This document shows positions 30,698-39,353 of a stretch of DNA of 49,178 nt, in pieces (positions within the stretch are counted from its first letter, which is position 1; the number at the start of each line of letters is the position of its first letter). This DNA comes from Cohnella laeviribosi DSM 21336 (GTDB lineage Bacteria > Bacillota > Bacilli > Paenibacillales > Paenibacillaceae). The stretch lies in assembly GCF_000378425.1 (NCBI RefSeq), contig NZ_KB899838.1, positions 1 through 49,178 of the forward strand, in the 5' to 3' direction. The notes under the pieces are model-generated. The model searched no databases. It saw nothing but the letters and a program-made list of their open reading frames with translations, and was not told the DNA's origin. The position numbers and the translations under genes were made by a program.

Positions 30698-31690
30698 ATG
30701 ACGAGAACGCAGTACGAGCCGCTTGCCGTCAAATCGGTGTTGAACGCGGTCAAAGCCCCTTCCATGCCGTTCGACTGGTCCATTAACCCTTACCGGGGAT
30801 GCCAGCACGGCTGCAGCTTCTGCTACGCCCGCAGCACGCACGTCTATCTCGGGCAATCTGCGGACGACGCTTTTCAAAACCGGATTTTCTGGAAGGAGGA
30901 CGCGCCGTCGCTCCTTCGAAAAGAGCTAACCCGGATGGCCGCCGCTTCCCGTCTTCCCGAATCGGTCACGATCGGCACGGCAACCGACCCGTATCAGCAG
31001 CTGGAAGCCAGGCTCCGGCTTACCCGGGGATGCCTGGAGGTGTTGGCCGAGTTCGGCGTTCCCGTCAGCATCACCACCCGCTCCCCGCTCGTGCTCCGCG
31101 ACCTCGATCTGCTCCGCCGGATGCCCGGCTCCTCGGTCAACATCAGCCTGCATACGCTCGATCCGCACGTATGGCGAACCTTCGAGCCGCAAACGCCCGC
31201 TCCGTGGCAGAGGCTCAAATGCGCCCGCGCCCTGATGGAAGTGGGCATTGAAACGAACGTCTTCATGGCGCCGGTCCTGCCTTACATCACGGACGGCCCG
31301 GCGGCGACGGAAGCGCTCGCGTCCGCATGCGCGGATCATGGCATCAAGCGGCTGATGGTTTCGTTTCTCCGGTTGTCTACGCCGGAAGTGAAGACCTGGT
31401 TTTTCGACGTGCTGCGGCAAGCCTACCCCCGCCTGACGGAGCGTTACGGCCGCTTGTATTGGCGCTCCGCCCGGCCGCCGGAGTCGTATGTCCGGCCGGT
31501 CAAGCGCCGGATTGCCGAGTGCCTGGCGCGATACGGGCTGTCCGATACCGGCGCGTACAGCGAACGCCGCCCAGCGAACCGGGCCGAGCCGGGAGGCGCC
31601 GGTCAAGCGCGGCAAGCGTCGGCCGGCCCCGTCCAAGCACCCGCGGAACGGGCCGCCATGTGCGCGCCGGTGCAACTGACCTTGTTCTGA
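30698..31690 (+). CDS. Radical SAM protein of the SPL-like/Rv2578c (PA0069) family
   Basis: A 330-aa radical SAM protein. The cluster-binding motif is atypical CX3CX2C: NPYRGCQHGCSFCYAR with C35, C39 and C42, as in the photoproduct-lyase-like subgroup. GTATDPYQQLEARLRLTRGC follows at about residues 90-110, then SVNISLHTLDPHVW and NVFMAPVLPYITDG. The C-terminal 40 residues are Ala/Pro/Arg-rich. AAGGAGG lies 9 nt before the ATG. It is controlled by a promoter with a LexA-type box, so DNA-damage induction is likely. It is not true SplB: the sequence matches the uncharacterised relatives. The substrate is unknown. Confidence 0.88.
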   Translation: MTRTQYEPLAVKSVLNAVKAPSMPFDWSINPYRGCQHGCSFCYARSTHVYLGQSADDAFQNRIFWKEDAPSLLRKELTRMAAASRLPESVTIGTATDPYQQLEARLRLTRGCLEVLAEFGVPVSITTRSPLVLRDLDLLRRMPGSSVNISLHTLDPHVWRTFEPQTPAPWQRLKCARALMEVGIETNVFMAPVLPYITDGPAATEALASACADHGIKRLMVSFLRLSTPEVKTWFFDVLRQAYPRLTERYGRLYWRSARPPESYVRPVKRRIAECLARYGLSDTGAYSERRPANRAEPGGAGQARQASAGPVQAPAERAAMCAPVQLTLF

Positions 31691-31821
31691 CAGCAAGCCT
31701 GGATGCGTCTTCCGGCGGCAAGCCGGTCGCATCGCCGGCGGCAGCCTCCCCTCCGCGAACGCCGAATTCCCGGCGCGCATATGCTAGGGAGACGGCAGCC
31801 CATGCGGGAAGGGGAAAGAAG

Positions 31822-32430
31822 ATGAACGGCCAGACGCTCATGCTCCCGATTATCATCGCCAACATCGCGCAGGATCATGTGAAGATCAACGTGCCGGTCG
31901 TTACCGGAGGAACGAATCCCGGCGCAAAACAAAAAATCAACGATCTCATCATGGAACAGACGAGATCGCTGATGAAAGAGCAAGGCTACCCCAGCCCCGA
32001 CATCCGGGAGATGGACGGCACGTTCGAGATCAAAACGAACCAGCGGGGCGTCCTTAGCCTGTCCTTGCTGAATTATGCGTTCGCCGGCGGGGCTCACGGC
32101 AATACGCTGCAAAAGTCGCTCACCTTCGATGCGGATACGGGCCGCAGCTATTCGCTCGGCGAACTGTTCAAGCCGGGAAGCGACTACGAGAAGCGGCTGA
32201 ACCGGATCATCGAGGCGCAAATCAAGGCGCGCGATCTTCCGCTGCTCGAAAAATTCCCCGGAATGGCAAAAGATCAGGATTTTTACATTGCCGACAAGTC
32301 CCTTGTCCTTTATTTTCCGTTGTACGCCATCGTTCCATACGCTTGGGGATTTCCTTATTTCCCGATTTCGGTCTATGAAATCCAGGACATCATCGACGAG
32401 GAAGGACCGCTCGGGGAGATGCTGTATTGA
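31822..32430 (+). CDS. DUF3298-domain protein (RsiV-like extracytoplasmic domain)
   Basis: A 202-aa protein from ATG 31822 with GGAAGGGGAAAG upstream. It contains the paired DUF4163/DUF3298 pattern: INVPVVTGGTNPGAKQKIND (N-terminal) and YAFAGGAHGNTLQKSLTFDA with DTGRSYSLGELF (C-terminal). ALYFPLYAIVPYAWGFPYFP-type sequence (here LVLYFPLYAIVPYAWGFPYF) and an acidic end follow. RsiV, the lysozyme-sensing anti-sigma factor, has this fold extracellularly, but here there is no TM segment, anti-sigma part or obvious signal peptide. Its location is therefore unclear. It stands 131 nt after the radical SAM gene on the same strand. A longer frame reaching into that gene is rejected. Confidence 0.82.
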   Translation: MNGQTLMLPIIIANIAQDHVKINVPVVTGGTNPGAKQKINDLIMEQTRSLMKEQGYPSPDIREMDGTFEIKTNQRGVLSLSLLNYAFAGGAHGNTLQKSLTFDADTGRSYSLGELFKPGSDYEKRLNRIIEAQIKARDLPLLEKFPGMAKDQDFYIADKSLVLYFPLYAIVPYAWGFPYFPISVYEIQDIIDEEGPLGEMLY

Positions 32431-32445
32431 TCGGCGGCAACGCCG

Positions 32446-33594
32446 TCACCACTTGGACGGATCGATATCGCTCGGCTTCAAGCCTTCCCATATGTTCGGC
32501 ACGTCGACCGAGGAAGGGTCGTCAAAAACCAGAAACGCCGTAGGCAAATAACGTTCGCCGTGCTTGGACGCCGGCTTGTTCACGACCTTTCCGCCTTCCT
32601 CCACCAGAACCGTCGACGATCCTCCGTCGAGGTTGGCCGCAATGACCGCCCCGTGCTCGAGCATAATCTGCTGGCAGTCGTAAAGGTCCGCCCCAATGCT
32701 GTATCCCGGCTGACGGCCGTCGATGACGAGGAACAGGATGGAACCGTCCTCCTTCTGCCCCATGACCGTTCTCGGCGCGATGCCCCAGCCGTCCTTGTGG
32801 TTTTTGATCAGTCCTTTGCCGTTTACGATCAGCCGCGGCTGGAAGGTCACCGCTTCCGAGACGTTCATGTCCAGCAGCTCCTGGACCGTATAGCGTCCCG
32901 CGATCATCTTGCCGTCGCGGTCGATGCCGACGATTTGCGTGCTCTTGCTGCCGCCCAAGCCGTCATAATAAATTTTGCCCTGGGAGATTACGATCCCGAT
33001 CGGCTGAAATCCGTTTCCCTTCCAGTTCGGATCGGCAAAACCTCCGGCGTTGACGCCGGCCACGGCTCCGGTCCGCTTCACCATGCTGGAGACCTTTTCC
33101 CCGCGCCCTTTGACGGCGGGGACGACAAGGCGGATTTTTTTCGGATCACTGACGGTCAGCAAGTAGCCGTGGTAACCGCTTCCGTCCACTTCCTCCACTT
33201 GCGTAAGCGGCTTCGTCTCCACGTTCTCCCCTGGATTCGCATCGCCGTTCTCCGCAGGCGGACGAATGACATGGGTGTCCCGTTCCTCGCCCATTTGCTC
33301 GAATTTCGCGGCATAAGCCGCGACCCGTTCGCGCAATCCCTTTTCGCCAATAATATATTTCGCCCAATGCCGGTGCTGCGTCGTGATCAGCGTATCGGCC
33401 GCCCGGTACCGCAGCGCGGTGCCGGAAGGCGTCAGGAACAGCCACGCGGCGGACAGCGCGGCAAGCACCATCCCCAGCACGAACAGCCGCCCGATCGCCC
33501 GCCAAAATCCAAGCCGCCGCTTGCGGACAGCCCTTCTTTTTCCGCCGCGAGGCGGGTGCGCCGCCGGTTTGGCCGCCGTTGCGCGCGGGTCCAT
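32446..33594 (-). CDS. Phosphodiester glycosidase (NAGPA/DUF2233) family protein, membrane-anchored
   Basis: A 382-aa protein from ATG 33594 (SD GGGGGAG/GGAG). It has a basic cytoplasmic N-terminus (residues 1-35), one TM (RLFVLGMVLAALSAAWLFL) and an extracellular region. The NAGPA domain fills about residues 170-378: GVNAGGFADPNWKGNGFQPI, VTFQPRLIVNGKG, GIAPRTVMGQKEDGSILFLV, VIDGRQPGYSIGADLYDCQQ and ANLDGGSSTVLV. These are the conserved catalytic-site strands of N-acetylglucosamine-1-phosphodiester alpha-N-acetylglucosaminidase relatives such as YoeB/YngK-linked proteins. It may trim cell-wall or exopolysaccharide phosphodiesters at the cell surface. It converges with the DUF3298 gene (16 nt apart) and diverges from the mutarotase gene. 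Confidence 0.9.
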   Translation of the reverse strand: MDPRATAAKPAAHPPRGGKRRAVRKRRLGFWRAIGRLFVLGMVLAALSAAWLFLTPSGTALRYRAADTLITTQHRHWAKYIIGEKGLRERVAAYAAKFEQMGEERDTHVIRPPAENGDANPGENVETKPLTQVEEVDGSGYHGYLLTVSDPKKIRLVVPAVKGRGEKVSSMVKRTGAVAGVNAGGFADPNWKGNGFQPIGIVISQGKIYYDGLGGSKSTQIVGIDRDGKMIAGRYTVQELLDMNVSEAVTFQPRLIVNGKGLIKNHKDGWGIAPRTVMGQKEDGSILFLVIDGRQPGYSIGADLYDCQQIMLEHGAVIAANLDGGSSTVLVEEGGKVVNKPASKHGERYLPTAFLVFDDPSSVDVPNIWEGLKPSDIDPSKW

Positions 33595-33704
33595 CGTCTC
33601 CACTCCCCCATCTCTGTGCCTACTGCTAATAGACGAGAGAGAAGTGGGACTTGTTGCGGGATTAAGGCCCAACGGCCTTGCTCCACTTTCGGACGCGCAA
33701 GCTC

Positions 33705-33710
33705 TATAAT
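33705..33710 (+). promoter_or_regulatory. Candidate -10 box of the mutarotase gene
   Basis: Perfect TATAAT 29 nt before the ATG; no good -35 is visible at 16-18 bp, so this is only a partial promoter call. Confidence 0.45.
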
Positions 33711-33739
33711 GTAGGGAAGAAGACAAAGGAGGGACAAGC

Positions 33740-34624
33740 ATGACCGCAACGAATGCGTATGCGATTGATTCCTATACCGACACTTACCGGATTTACGAAC
33801 TGAAAGAACCGGCTACCCGGTCAAGCGTGAAAATATGTCCGGAACGCGGCGGCATCGTCATCGGCTGCCAGCTTCACGGCCAAGAACTGTTGTATCTGGA
33901 TCGCGCCACCTTTCTCGATCCGAGCGCCAACATCCGCGGCGGCATTCCGATCCTGTTCCCGATTTGCGGGCAATTGAAGGACGGGCAGTATGAGTGGGAG
34001 GGCGCCGTCTACCGGATGCGCAACCACGGCGTCGCCCGCACCTCCGCTTGGGAAGTGGCCGACGAGAAAACCGACGGCGAAGCCGCGCTGACGCTTGTTC
34101 TCAAAAGCAGCGAGGAGACGCTCGCTTCCTATCCGTTTGATTTCGAACTGAGGTTTGCCTTTCAGCTCAAGGAAGGCAGGCTCGGTATCCGGCAGACGTA
34201 CCGCAATCTGTCGGACCGGCCGATGCCCGTTCAGGCCGGGTTTCACCCGTATTTCGCCACAGGCGAAAACAAACGGCTGTTCTACGAGTCCGACGCCACC
34301 CGCCTGCTCGACTACAATGACGGCCAGATCAAGCCGTTTGCCGGCACCGTCGATTTGAGCGGGCTCGTCGAATCGGTGGCGCTTCTCGATCCCAAGACGC
34401 CGACCGTCGCGTTTCCATTCGGCCAGAACGGCCGGGTTCAGCTTGACTACAGCCCGCAATTCGGTACGGTCGTGCTGTGGTCGGTGGAAGGCAAGCCGTT
34501 CATCTGCGTCGAGCCGTGGACCGCTCCGAACGGAGCATTGAACCGCAAGGAAGGACTGATCCTTGTCGAACCCGGCAGCGCGCTCGAGCTGGATTTCGGC
34601 ATTTCGTATTCCGTCTGTCCGTAA
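33740..34624 (+). CDS. Aldose 1-epimerase/mutarotase family protein
   Basis: A 294-aa galactose-mutarotase-fold enzyme that interconverts sugar anomers in the cytoplasm. Key residues are visible: H96 in RNHGVAR, H169 in AGFHPYF and E259 in ICVEPWTAPNGALN. The N-terminal strand region includes RGGIPILFPICGQL, which is typical of the D-hexose-6-phosphate mutarotase-like branch rather than classical GalM. AAAGGAGG lies 8 nt before the ATG. It is monocistronic, with a strong terminator after it, and divergent from the glycosidase gene. The specific sugar is unknown. Confidence 0.91.
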   Translation: MTATNAYAIDSYTDTYRIYELKEPATRSSVKICPERGGIVIGCQLHGQELLYLDRATFLDPSANIRGGIPILFPICGQLKDGQYEWEGAVYRMRNHGVARTSAWEVADEKTDGEAALTLVLKSSEETLASYPFDFELRFAFQLKEGRLGIRQTYRNLSDRPMPVQAGFHPYFATGENKRLFYESDATRLLDYNDGQIKPFAGTVDLSGLVESVALLDPKTPTVAFPFGQNGRVQLDYSPQFGTVVLWSVEGKPFICVEPWTAPNGALNRKEGLILVEPGSALELDFGISYSVCP

Positions 34625-34640
34625 AGCATGGAGAGCGGCA

Positions 34641-34691
34641 AAAAGGGCGCCCCGCCCGATCCGCAAGGATCGGCGCGAGGCGCCCTTTTTT
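34641..34691 (+). terminator. Terminator after the mutarotase gene
   Basis: Arms GGGCGCC / GGCGCCC with an inner CGATCC-GCAA-GGATCG hairpin, followed by TTTTTTG. The AAAA on the other side makes it usable in both directions, which would serve the convergent TetR/RND operon. Confidence 0.9.
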
Positions 34692-34747
34692 GATTTTCCC
34701 GGCCTAAGCTTGTGTCTCCAATGCAAGACAACCGTATGGCCCGGCGG

Positions 34748-35638
34748 CTATCGGTCAAGGTACAGGCTCGACTCCAGCCGCTCGACCAGGTCGGCCCAGG
34801 CCGGAAGCGACAGCTCTTTCACGTAAGCCAGCATGCCGCGGAGAACAAGGGGTTCCGGAACCGGCTTCGCCAATTCGTCCTCCATCAAGGACAAGCTGGC
34901 GAACAAGTCCGCTTTGCGCTCGGCCGGAAACTCCCCGTCCTTCGCCTGCTCCGCCGCCTTGCGCAGCTCGCTTGCGGCTAGACGGAACTTCATCTCCGGA
35001 TCGGAATAGGAGCCGTCGTACGAAAGCACGTCTTCCCGGCTGAGCAGAGGCCGCTCCTTTTTGCGAATCATCCCCTCCATCACATCGTCAAGCCGCTGGA
35101 CCAGAAAACGCGCGAGCCGACGGTCGCCAAACGCCTTGCCTCCCTCCAGCATCCGGCTCATGTAGTGGAGCGACATTCCGCTCAGCAGCTCCGCCCCGTC
35201 CCAGGAATACGGCTCGGCCTCCCGGCCGTAAATCTCGAGAATGCGCTGTTGGTACCACAGGATAATACGGCTCTTGAAAGCCAAAAAAGCGTCCCGTACT
35301 TCCGATTTCGCTCCGAGAGCAGGCTCTCTCATGAGCAATGCGGCGAATTCCCGTTCCCGGCGGAAGTTGGCGAAATGGCGGGCGAGCTGAAGGCAAAGCT
35401 TCTCCCTTGGAGGGAAATGCCGCTCTTCCGGCAGTTCCCTCATCCCGGACATCAGGCGCTCGATGACGAAACCGACCACCGACAAAAGCAATTCGTCCTT
35501 GGATTTGAAATAGAAGTACAAGGAACCTTTGGCCATTCCGATTTCGTCCGCGATATCCTGCATCGAGGTGGCCCGGAACCCCTTTTGGGAAAAGCATCGG
35601 AGGGCCGCCTCCAGCACCATCCTCTTTTTGTCGTTCAT
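34748..35638 (-). CDS. TetR/AcrR family regulator of the RND pump (long form)
   Basis: A 296-aa regulator with TetR HTH MQDIADEIGMAKGSLYFYFK at residues 26-45. The C-terminal part is about 90 residues longer than in typical 200-aa TetR proteins. The extra region (about 205-296) is charged and helical, as in YerO/FrpO-like regulators. It lies 1 nt after the stop of the RND pump gene, with AAGGAAGG inside the pump's end, so pump and regulator are made from one mRNA. Feedback repression of the pump operon is the probable role. Candidate operator repeats lie upstream of the pump at 38965-38994. Confidence 0.9.
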   Translation of the reverse strand: MNDKKRMVLEAALRCFSQKGFRATSMQDIADEIGMAKGSLYFYFKSKDELLLSVVGFVIERLMSGMRELPEERHFPPREKLCLQLARHFANFRREREFAALLMREPALGAKSEVRDAFLAFKSRIILWYQQRILEIYGREAEPYSWDGAELLSGMSLHYMSRMLEGGKAFGDRRLARFLVQRLDDVMEGMIRKKERPLLSREDVLSYDGSYSDPEMKFRLAASELRKAAEQAKDGEFPAERKADLFASLSLMEDELAKPVPEPLVLRGMLAYVKELSLPAWADLVERLESSLYLDR

Positions 35639-35639
35639 C

Positions 35640-38600
35640 TTAACCTTCCTTAGGCTTGCGCCGCAGCTTCATCAACACCTCGTATGCGATCGGCACGATA
35701 AACAGCGTCAGCAGGGTGGAGCTGATCAAACCGCCGACGACGGTAACGGCAAGTCCGCGGGAAATGATGCCGCCTCCGCCTCCGATTCCGAACACCAGCG
35801 GAAGCAGCGATCCGATCGTCGCCAGCGCCGTCATCAGAATCGGACGCAAACGGGTTCCGGCCGCTTCCAGAATGGCCTCTCTCGTCGGCAGGCCTTCCCG
35901 CTCCTTGTGAATGACGCGGTCGATGAGCACGATCGCGTTCGTCACGACAATCCCGATCAGCATAAGCGCCCCCATAAGCGCCGATACGCTGAGCGTTTCG
36001 CCGGCCAGCCACAGCGCCACCAGGCCGCCAATGATGGCAAACGGCAGCGAGAACATGATCGCAAACGGAGCCAGCGCGCCGCCGAACGTCAGGACAAGCA
36101 CCAGGTACACGATCGCGACGGCCGCCGCCATCGCCAGCCCGAGCTGCGTGAAGGTCTCGTTGATTTGTTCGGTTACGCCGCCGAACTTGACCTCGACGCC
36201 GACCGGCAAGTCCAGCTCGTCGATTTTCTTTTGCAGATCGGAGGAAGCTTTGCCGACGTCATTGGTGGTCACTTCCGCCGTTACGTTGACCACCATCCGG
36301 CCGTCCTCGCGGGTGATGGAGCTCGGAGCCGTTCCTTCCTCGACCTTGGCTACGTCCTTGATCGGGACTTCCATTCCAAGCGGCGATTGCAGCGTTTCGT
36401 TTTCGATGTCGGCAATTGTGGCGTATGCTTTATTGTCGACTTCCACATACACGTTATACGTTTTGCCTTCTTCCTGAACGGTCGTCAGCACCGGCCGATC
36501 GCGGTTTGGCATCAGCTTCATCGCGATTTGCCCGGCGGTCAAACCGTACCGGCTCAGCTTCGCGTGGTCGGCGACGATCGTGTATTGGCCGAACGTTTCG
36601 GACAGGCTCGTGTCGACTTTGGCGAAGGCCGGATCCTGCTTCATCATCTCCGCGATCTTTTCGGCTACCGGCCGGATCTGATCCAGCGATTCGCCGTAAA
36701 CGCCGAGGCTGAAGCTGGATCCGCCCATTCCGCCCGACATGTCCATTTCGCTCCAGGTTCCCTCCGGAACCTTCTTCTGCAGGCCGGCGACGATCGCTTC
36801 TTTTTTCTCCTCGAATTGCTTGATGTCAGGATCGAATTGGAGATAGAACAGCCCCGATTTGGAACCGCCCATCATGAACGGATTGCCGCTGCCTCCGACC
36901 GAATACTGCATGTTCGTCACGTCCGGCTGCTCCAGAAGATAGCTTTCCGCCTGCAGCGCCCTCTTTTCCACATCTTCGAGGCGGGCGCCCGGTTCCGGCT
37001 TGTAGGTAATCATCATGTACTTGTCTTCTTCTTCCGGCAGGAAGCTGGTCCCGATCAGCGGCACCAGGAGGAAGCTGCCAAACAGCAGGGCAAACGCCAC
37101 GACAACGGTAATGACCTTGTGCCGCAAGGTGGAAGCAAGCATCCGCTTGTACCATTCGGCGAGCCGTCCCGGCTTGTCGTGATGCTCGTTCTTGCCCGGC
37201 TTGACGCCGCTGCGGAACATCGAATGCGCCATCATCGGCACGATCGTAATGGCGACAAGCAGGGAGGCGAGCAGCGTGAACACCATCGTGAGCGCAAACG
37301 GGATGAACAGCTGCCCGACCATGCCGCTTACCAGCGCGATCGGCAGGAACACCGCGATGGTCACGATCGTCGAGGACATGATCGGCGTGAACATCTCCCG
37401 GGTCGCGTCGATGATAAGCTCTTTCCCTTTCAGCTTCTCGCCGGACAGCGACATCCTGCGGTAAATGTTCTCGATGACGACGATCGAATCGTCGACGACC
37501 CGGCCGATCGCGACCGTCATTGCGCCGAGCGTCATGATGTTAAGCGTAATATCGAATTGCCGGAGCAAAAGCACGCCGATAATGAGCGAGAGCGGAATCG
37601 AAACGACGGAAATGATCGTCGACCGGAAATTCCGCAGGAACAGCAGGATGATAATGACGGCGAACAGAGCGCCGAACAACGCCTTTTCCACCATCGTCAT
37701 CACGGAATCTTCGATCGGCTTGCCTTGGTCGAGAAGAACGACCAACTCCATGTCCGGATACTTTTTCTTGAATGCGTCCACTTCGTCCTTGACGGCGTTG
37801 ACGACATCGACCGTATTGGCGTCGTTGGCTTTAACGACCTGGATGCCGATCGATTCTTTCCCGTTCGTCCGGGAAATCGACTCCGCCTGGCCGACCAGCT
37901 CCAGCTTGGCGATTTCGCCCAGCTTGACGGTAGGCACCCCGGCCGGCAGCGCCGGCATGGAGGCTCCTGCTCCGGCAGCCGCGCCCGTACCGGCGGCAGC
38001 GCCCGGACCGCCCGCACCGGCAGCCCCGCCTGCGGGGAAGCCGGCGGAAGCGCCTGCCGGGGAACCGGCGGCGGCACCGGAACCGACGGCCGGAATCGTC
38101 AGATTGCGCAAGTCGTCCAGCGTCGCCACGCGGCCGTCCACGACGACCGATTTTTCCGAACGGTCCAGCTCGAACACGCCGAGCGGAGCCTTGACGGCGG
38201 CGGCCTGGATCAGGCTTTTGACGGTATCTTCGCTAAGGCCCAACTGGGCAAGCTTGGCCTTGTCGAAGGTCAGCCGCACTTCTTTCATATACTGTCCGGC
38301 CACCGACACCGAAGCGACGCCTTGGATATCTTCCAGCGCGGGCTTGATTTCGTCTTCGACGATTTTGGTCAGATCCTCGAGGCTGCCTTGACCGGCTGCG
38401 CTAACCGAGATGACCGGGAAGGAATTGAACGAGAACTTGGACACCGTCGGCGTCTCCACGCCGCTCGGCAAAGTCACCGCGTCGATCGCTTCGCGAACGT
38501 CGGTGGCCGCCCTGTCCATGTCTTGGCCGTAGTTAAACTCCACGATGATGTTGGCGGCATTTTCCATGGAGGTGGACGTTACGTTTTTCACGTTGTCCAG

Positions 38601-38822
38601 ATTGCGAAGCCGCTGCTCCAGCGGCGCCGTCACTTCGTCGACCACCGCGTCGGGCGTCGCGCCCGGATACACGGCCGTCACGCTCAGGAACGGCAGCGAC
38701 AGATTGGGCAAACTCTCTTGCTTCATCGTCACACCGGAATATAAACCGGATACGAGGACGATGAGGGTGAACAACCAAAGCGCAAACTTGTTGTTCAGCG
38801 AAAACTTGATGACGCTCTTCAT
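35640..38822 (-). CDS. RND family efflux pump (SwrC/YerP/AcrB-like)
   Basis: A 1060-aa inner-membrane RND transporter from ATG 38822 (SD AAAGGGAG): TM1 LWLFTLIVLVSGLYSGV, then the porter domain with YPGATPDAVVDEVTAPLEQR. TM4 contains GRVVDDSIVVIENIYRRM with the proton-relay DD pair, and a second repeat runs from about residue 535. C-terminal TM helices include LMGALMLIGIVVTNAIVLID and GGLISSTLLTLFIVPIAYEV. A Gly/Ala/Pro-rich insert of about 50 residues (nt 37945-38095) interrupts the first porter domain. Bacillus relatives export surfactin or other amphiphiles. No membrane-fusion protein gene is adjacent, as for SwrC. It is co-transcribed with the TetR gene that follows by 1 nt. Confidence 0.94.
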   Translation of the reverse strand: MKSVIKFSLNNKFALWLFTLIVLVSGLYSGVTMKQESLPNLSLPFLSVTAVYPGATPDAVVDEVTAPLEQRLRNLDNVKNVTSTSMENAANIIVEFNYGQDMDRAATDVREAIDAVTLPSGVETPTVSKFSFNSFPVISVSAAGQGSLEDLTKIVEDEIKPALEDIQGVASVSVAGQYMKEVRLTFDKAKLAQLGLSEDTVKSLIQAAAVKAPLGVFELDRSEKSVVVDGRVATLDDLRNLTIPAVGSGAAAGSPAGASAGFPAGGAAGAGGPGAAAGTGAAAGAGASMPALPAGVPTVKLGEIAKLELVGQAESISRTNGKESIGIQVVKANDANTVDVVNAVKDEVDAFKKKYPDMELVVLLDQGKPIEDSVMTMVEKALFGALFAVIIILLFLRNFRSTIISVVSIPLSLIIGVLLLRQFDITLNIMTLGAMTVAIGRVVDDSIVVIENIYRRMSLSGEKLKGKELIIDATREMFTPIMSSTIVTIAVFLPIALVSGMVGQLFIPFALTMVFTLLASLLVAITIVPMMAHSMFRSGVKPGKNEHHDKPGRLAEWYKRMLASTLRHKVITVVVAFALLFGSFLLVPLIGTSFLPEEEDKYMMITYKPEPGARLEDVEKRALQAESYLLEQPDVTNMQYSVGGSGNPFMMGGSKSGLFYLQFDPDIKQFEEKKEAIVAGLQKKVPEGTWSEMDMSGGMGGSSFSLGVYGESLDQIRPVAEKIAEMMKQDPAFAKVDTSLSETFGQYTIVADHAKLSRYGLTAGQIAMKLMPNRDRPVLTTVQEEGKTYNVYVEVDNKAYATIADIENETLQSPLGMEVPIKDVAKVEEGTAPSSITREDGRMVVNVTAEVTTNDVGKASSDLQKKIDELDLPVGVEVKFGGVTEQINETFTQLGLAMAAAVAIVYLVLVLTFGGALAPFAIMFSLPFAIIGGLVALWLAGETLSVSALMGALMLIGIVVTNAIVLIDRVIHKEREGLPTREAILEAAGTRLRPILMTALATIGSLLPLVFGIGGGGGIISRGLAVTVVGGLISSTLLTLFIVPIAYEVLMKLRRKPKEG

Positions 38823-38864
38823 CTCTCCACTCCCTTTTGAACTTGGCCATCGCGGCGCCATCTT

Positions 38865-38884
38865 ATCGAACGGCCGGTCGAAAG
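38865..38884. promoter_or_regulatory. Imperfect dyad upstream of the RND gene
   Basis: TCGAACGGCCGGTCGAA is nearly palindromic and contains the same TTCGACCG core as the direct repeats at 38965-38994. It lies 43 nt before the RND start codon, where a repressor could act on the leader or promoter. Its operator role is inferred. Confidence 0.35.
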
Positions 38885-38964
38885 CCGATCTGGCGTCTTT
38901 CCGTCCGATAGGCCGCAATTTTCATCCTAATATACGAGCCTAGCCGGACATGGTTTCAAAATTT

Positions 38965-38994
38965 TTCGACCGTTCGTTCGACCGCACGTTCGAC
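38965..38994. repeat. 12-bp direct repeats upstream of the RND pump gene
   Basis: TTCGACCGTTCG, TTCGACCGCACG and a partial TTCGAC follow each other at exact 12-bp periodicity (38965-38976, 38977-38988, 38989-38994). Below them on the minus strand are TTGAAA and TATATT elements 19 bp apart, a weak promoter. The repeats could be binding sites for the adjacent TetR protein. Confidence 0.55.
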
Positions 38995-39122
38995 TTTTTG
39001 TGGCCGCCGGGGCACGCCAAAAAAAAAGACGACGGCCCCATCCACATTCTCTGTCGGCTTCTATCGGCGTTTTTTGAAGACCGGATTCGGAATGGGGCGG
39101 AACCGTCGGGTTCCTTCCGGGC

Positions 39123-39310
39123 ATTGGATTTTGTGCAGGATACCGGCTCCTTTCGCTTCTTTCCGGCACTTATGCTGGATTTTCTCCAACGAAAAGGCCC
39201 GAGAGCCGTGCAGATTCGGCTTCTTCGGGCCAAAACACTGGATATATCCAACATAGACCGGCTTCCTGCGCCTGAACGATGCATTCGATTGGATTTATTC
39301 CAATTTAGCC
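39123..39310. repeat. Degenerate array of TTGGA...TCCAA palindromes (intergenic element)
   Basis: Four related segments start at about 39123, 39174, 39238 and 39288 (spacing 50-64 bp). Each opens with TGGAT-TTT/ATA and mostly closes with CCAA: TGGATTTTCTCCAA, TGGATATATCCA, TTGGATTTATTCCAA. Segments 1 and 3 also share ACCGGCT(C/T)CCT-like sequence. The second segment holds a hairpin, GGCCCGA...TCGGGCC (39206-39231), followed on the minus strand by TTTTCG. I see no convincing protein on either strand. The rest of the 760-bp gap between the RND and DoxX genes holds the direct repeats, a tandem 11-mer and the DoxX terminator. Confidence 0.5.
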
Positions 39311-39331
39311 GCGCACCTTTAGACGCTTAGC

Positions 39332-39353
39332 CGAGTTGCTATCGAGTTGCTAT
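39332..39353. repeat. Perfect tandem 11-bp repeat
   Basis: CGAGTTGCTAT occurs twice with no gap (39332-39342 and 39343-39353) at the edge of the degenerate palindrome array. No function is evident. Confidence 0.7.

Noticed and set aside
39091..39110. T-box-like string GGGGCGGAACCGTCGGG
   Set aside because: It differs from the GGGUGGNACCGCG core, has no specifier stem upstream and no plus-strand gene directly downstream.
38940..39330. Overlapping 114- to 126-residue open frames on both strands in the RND-DoxX gap
   Set aside because: No SD, no recognisable domain, and the sequence consists of degenerate palindromic segments; better explained as a non-coding repeat array.
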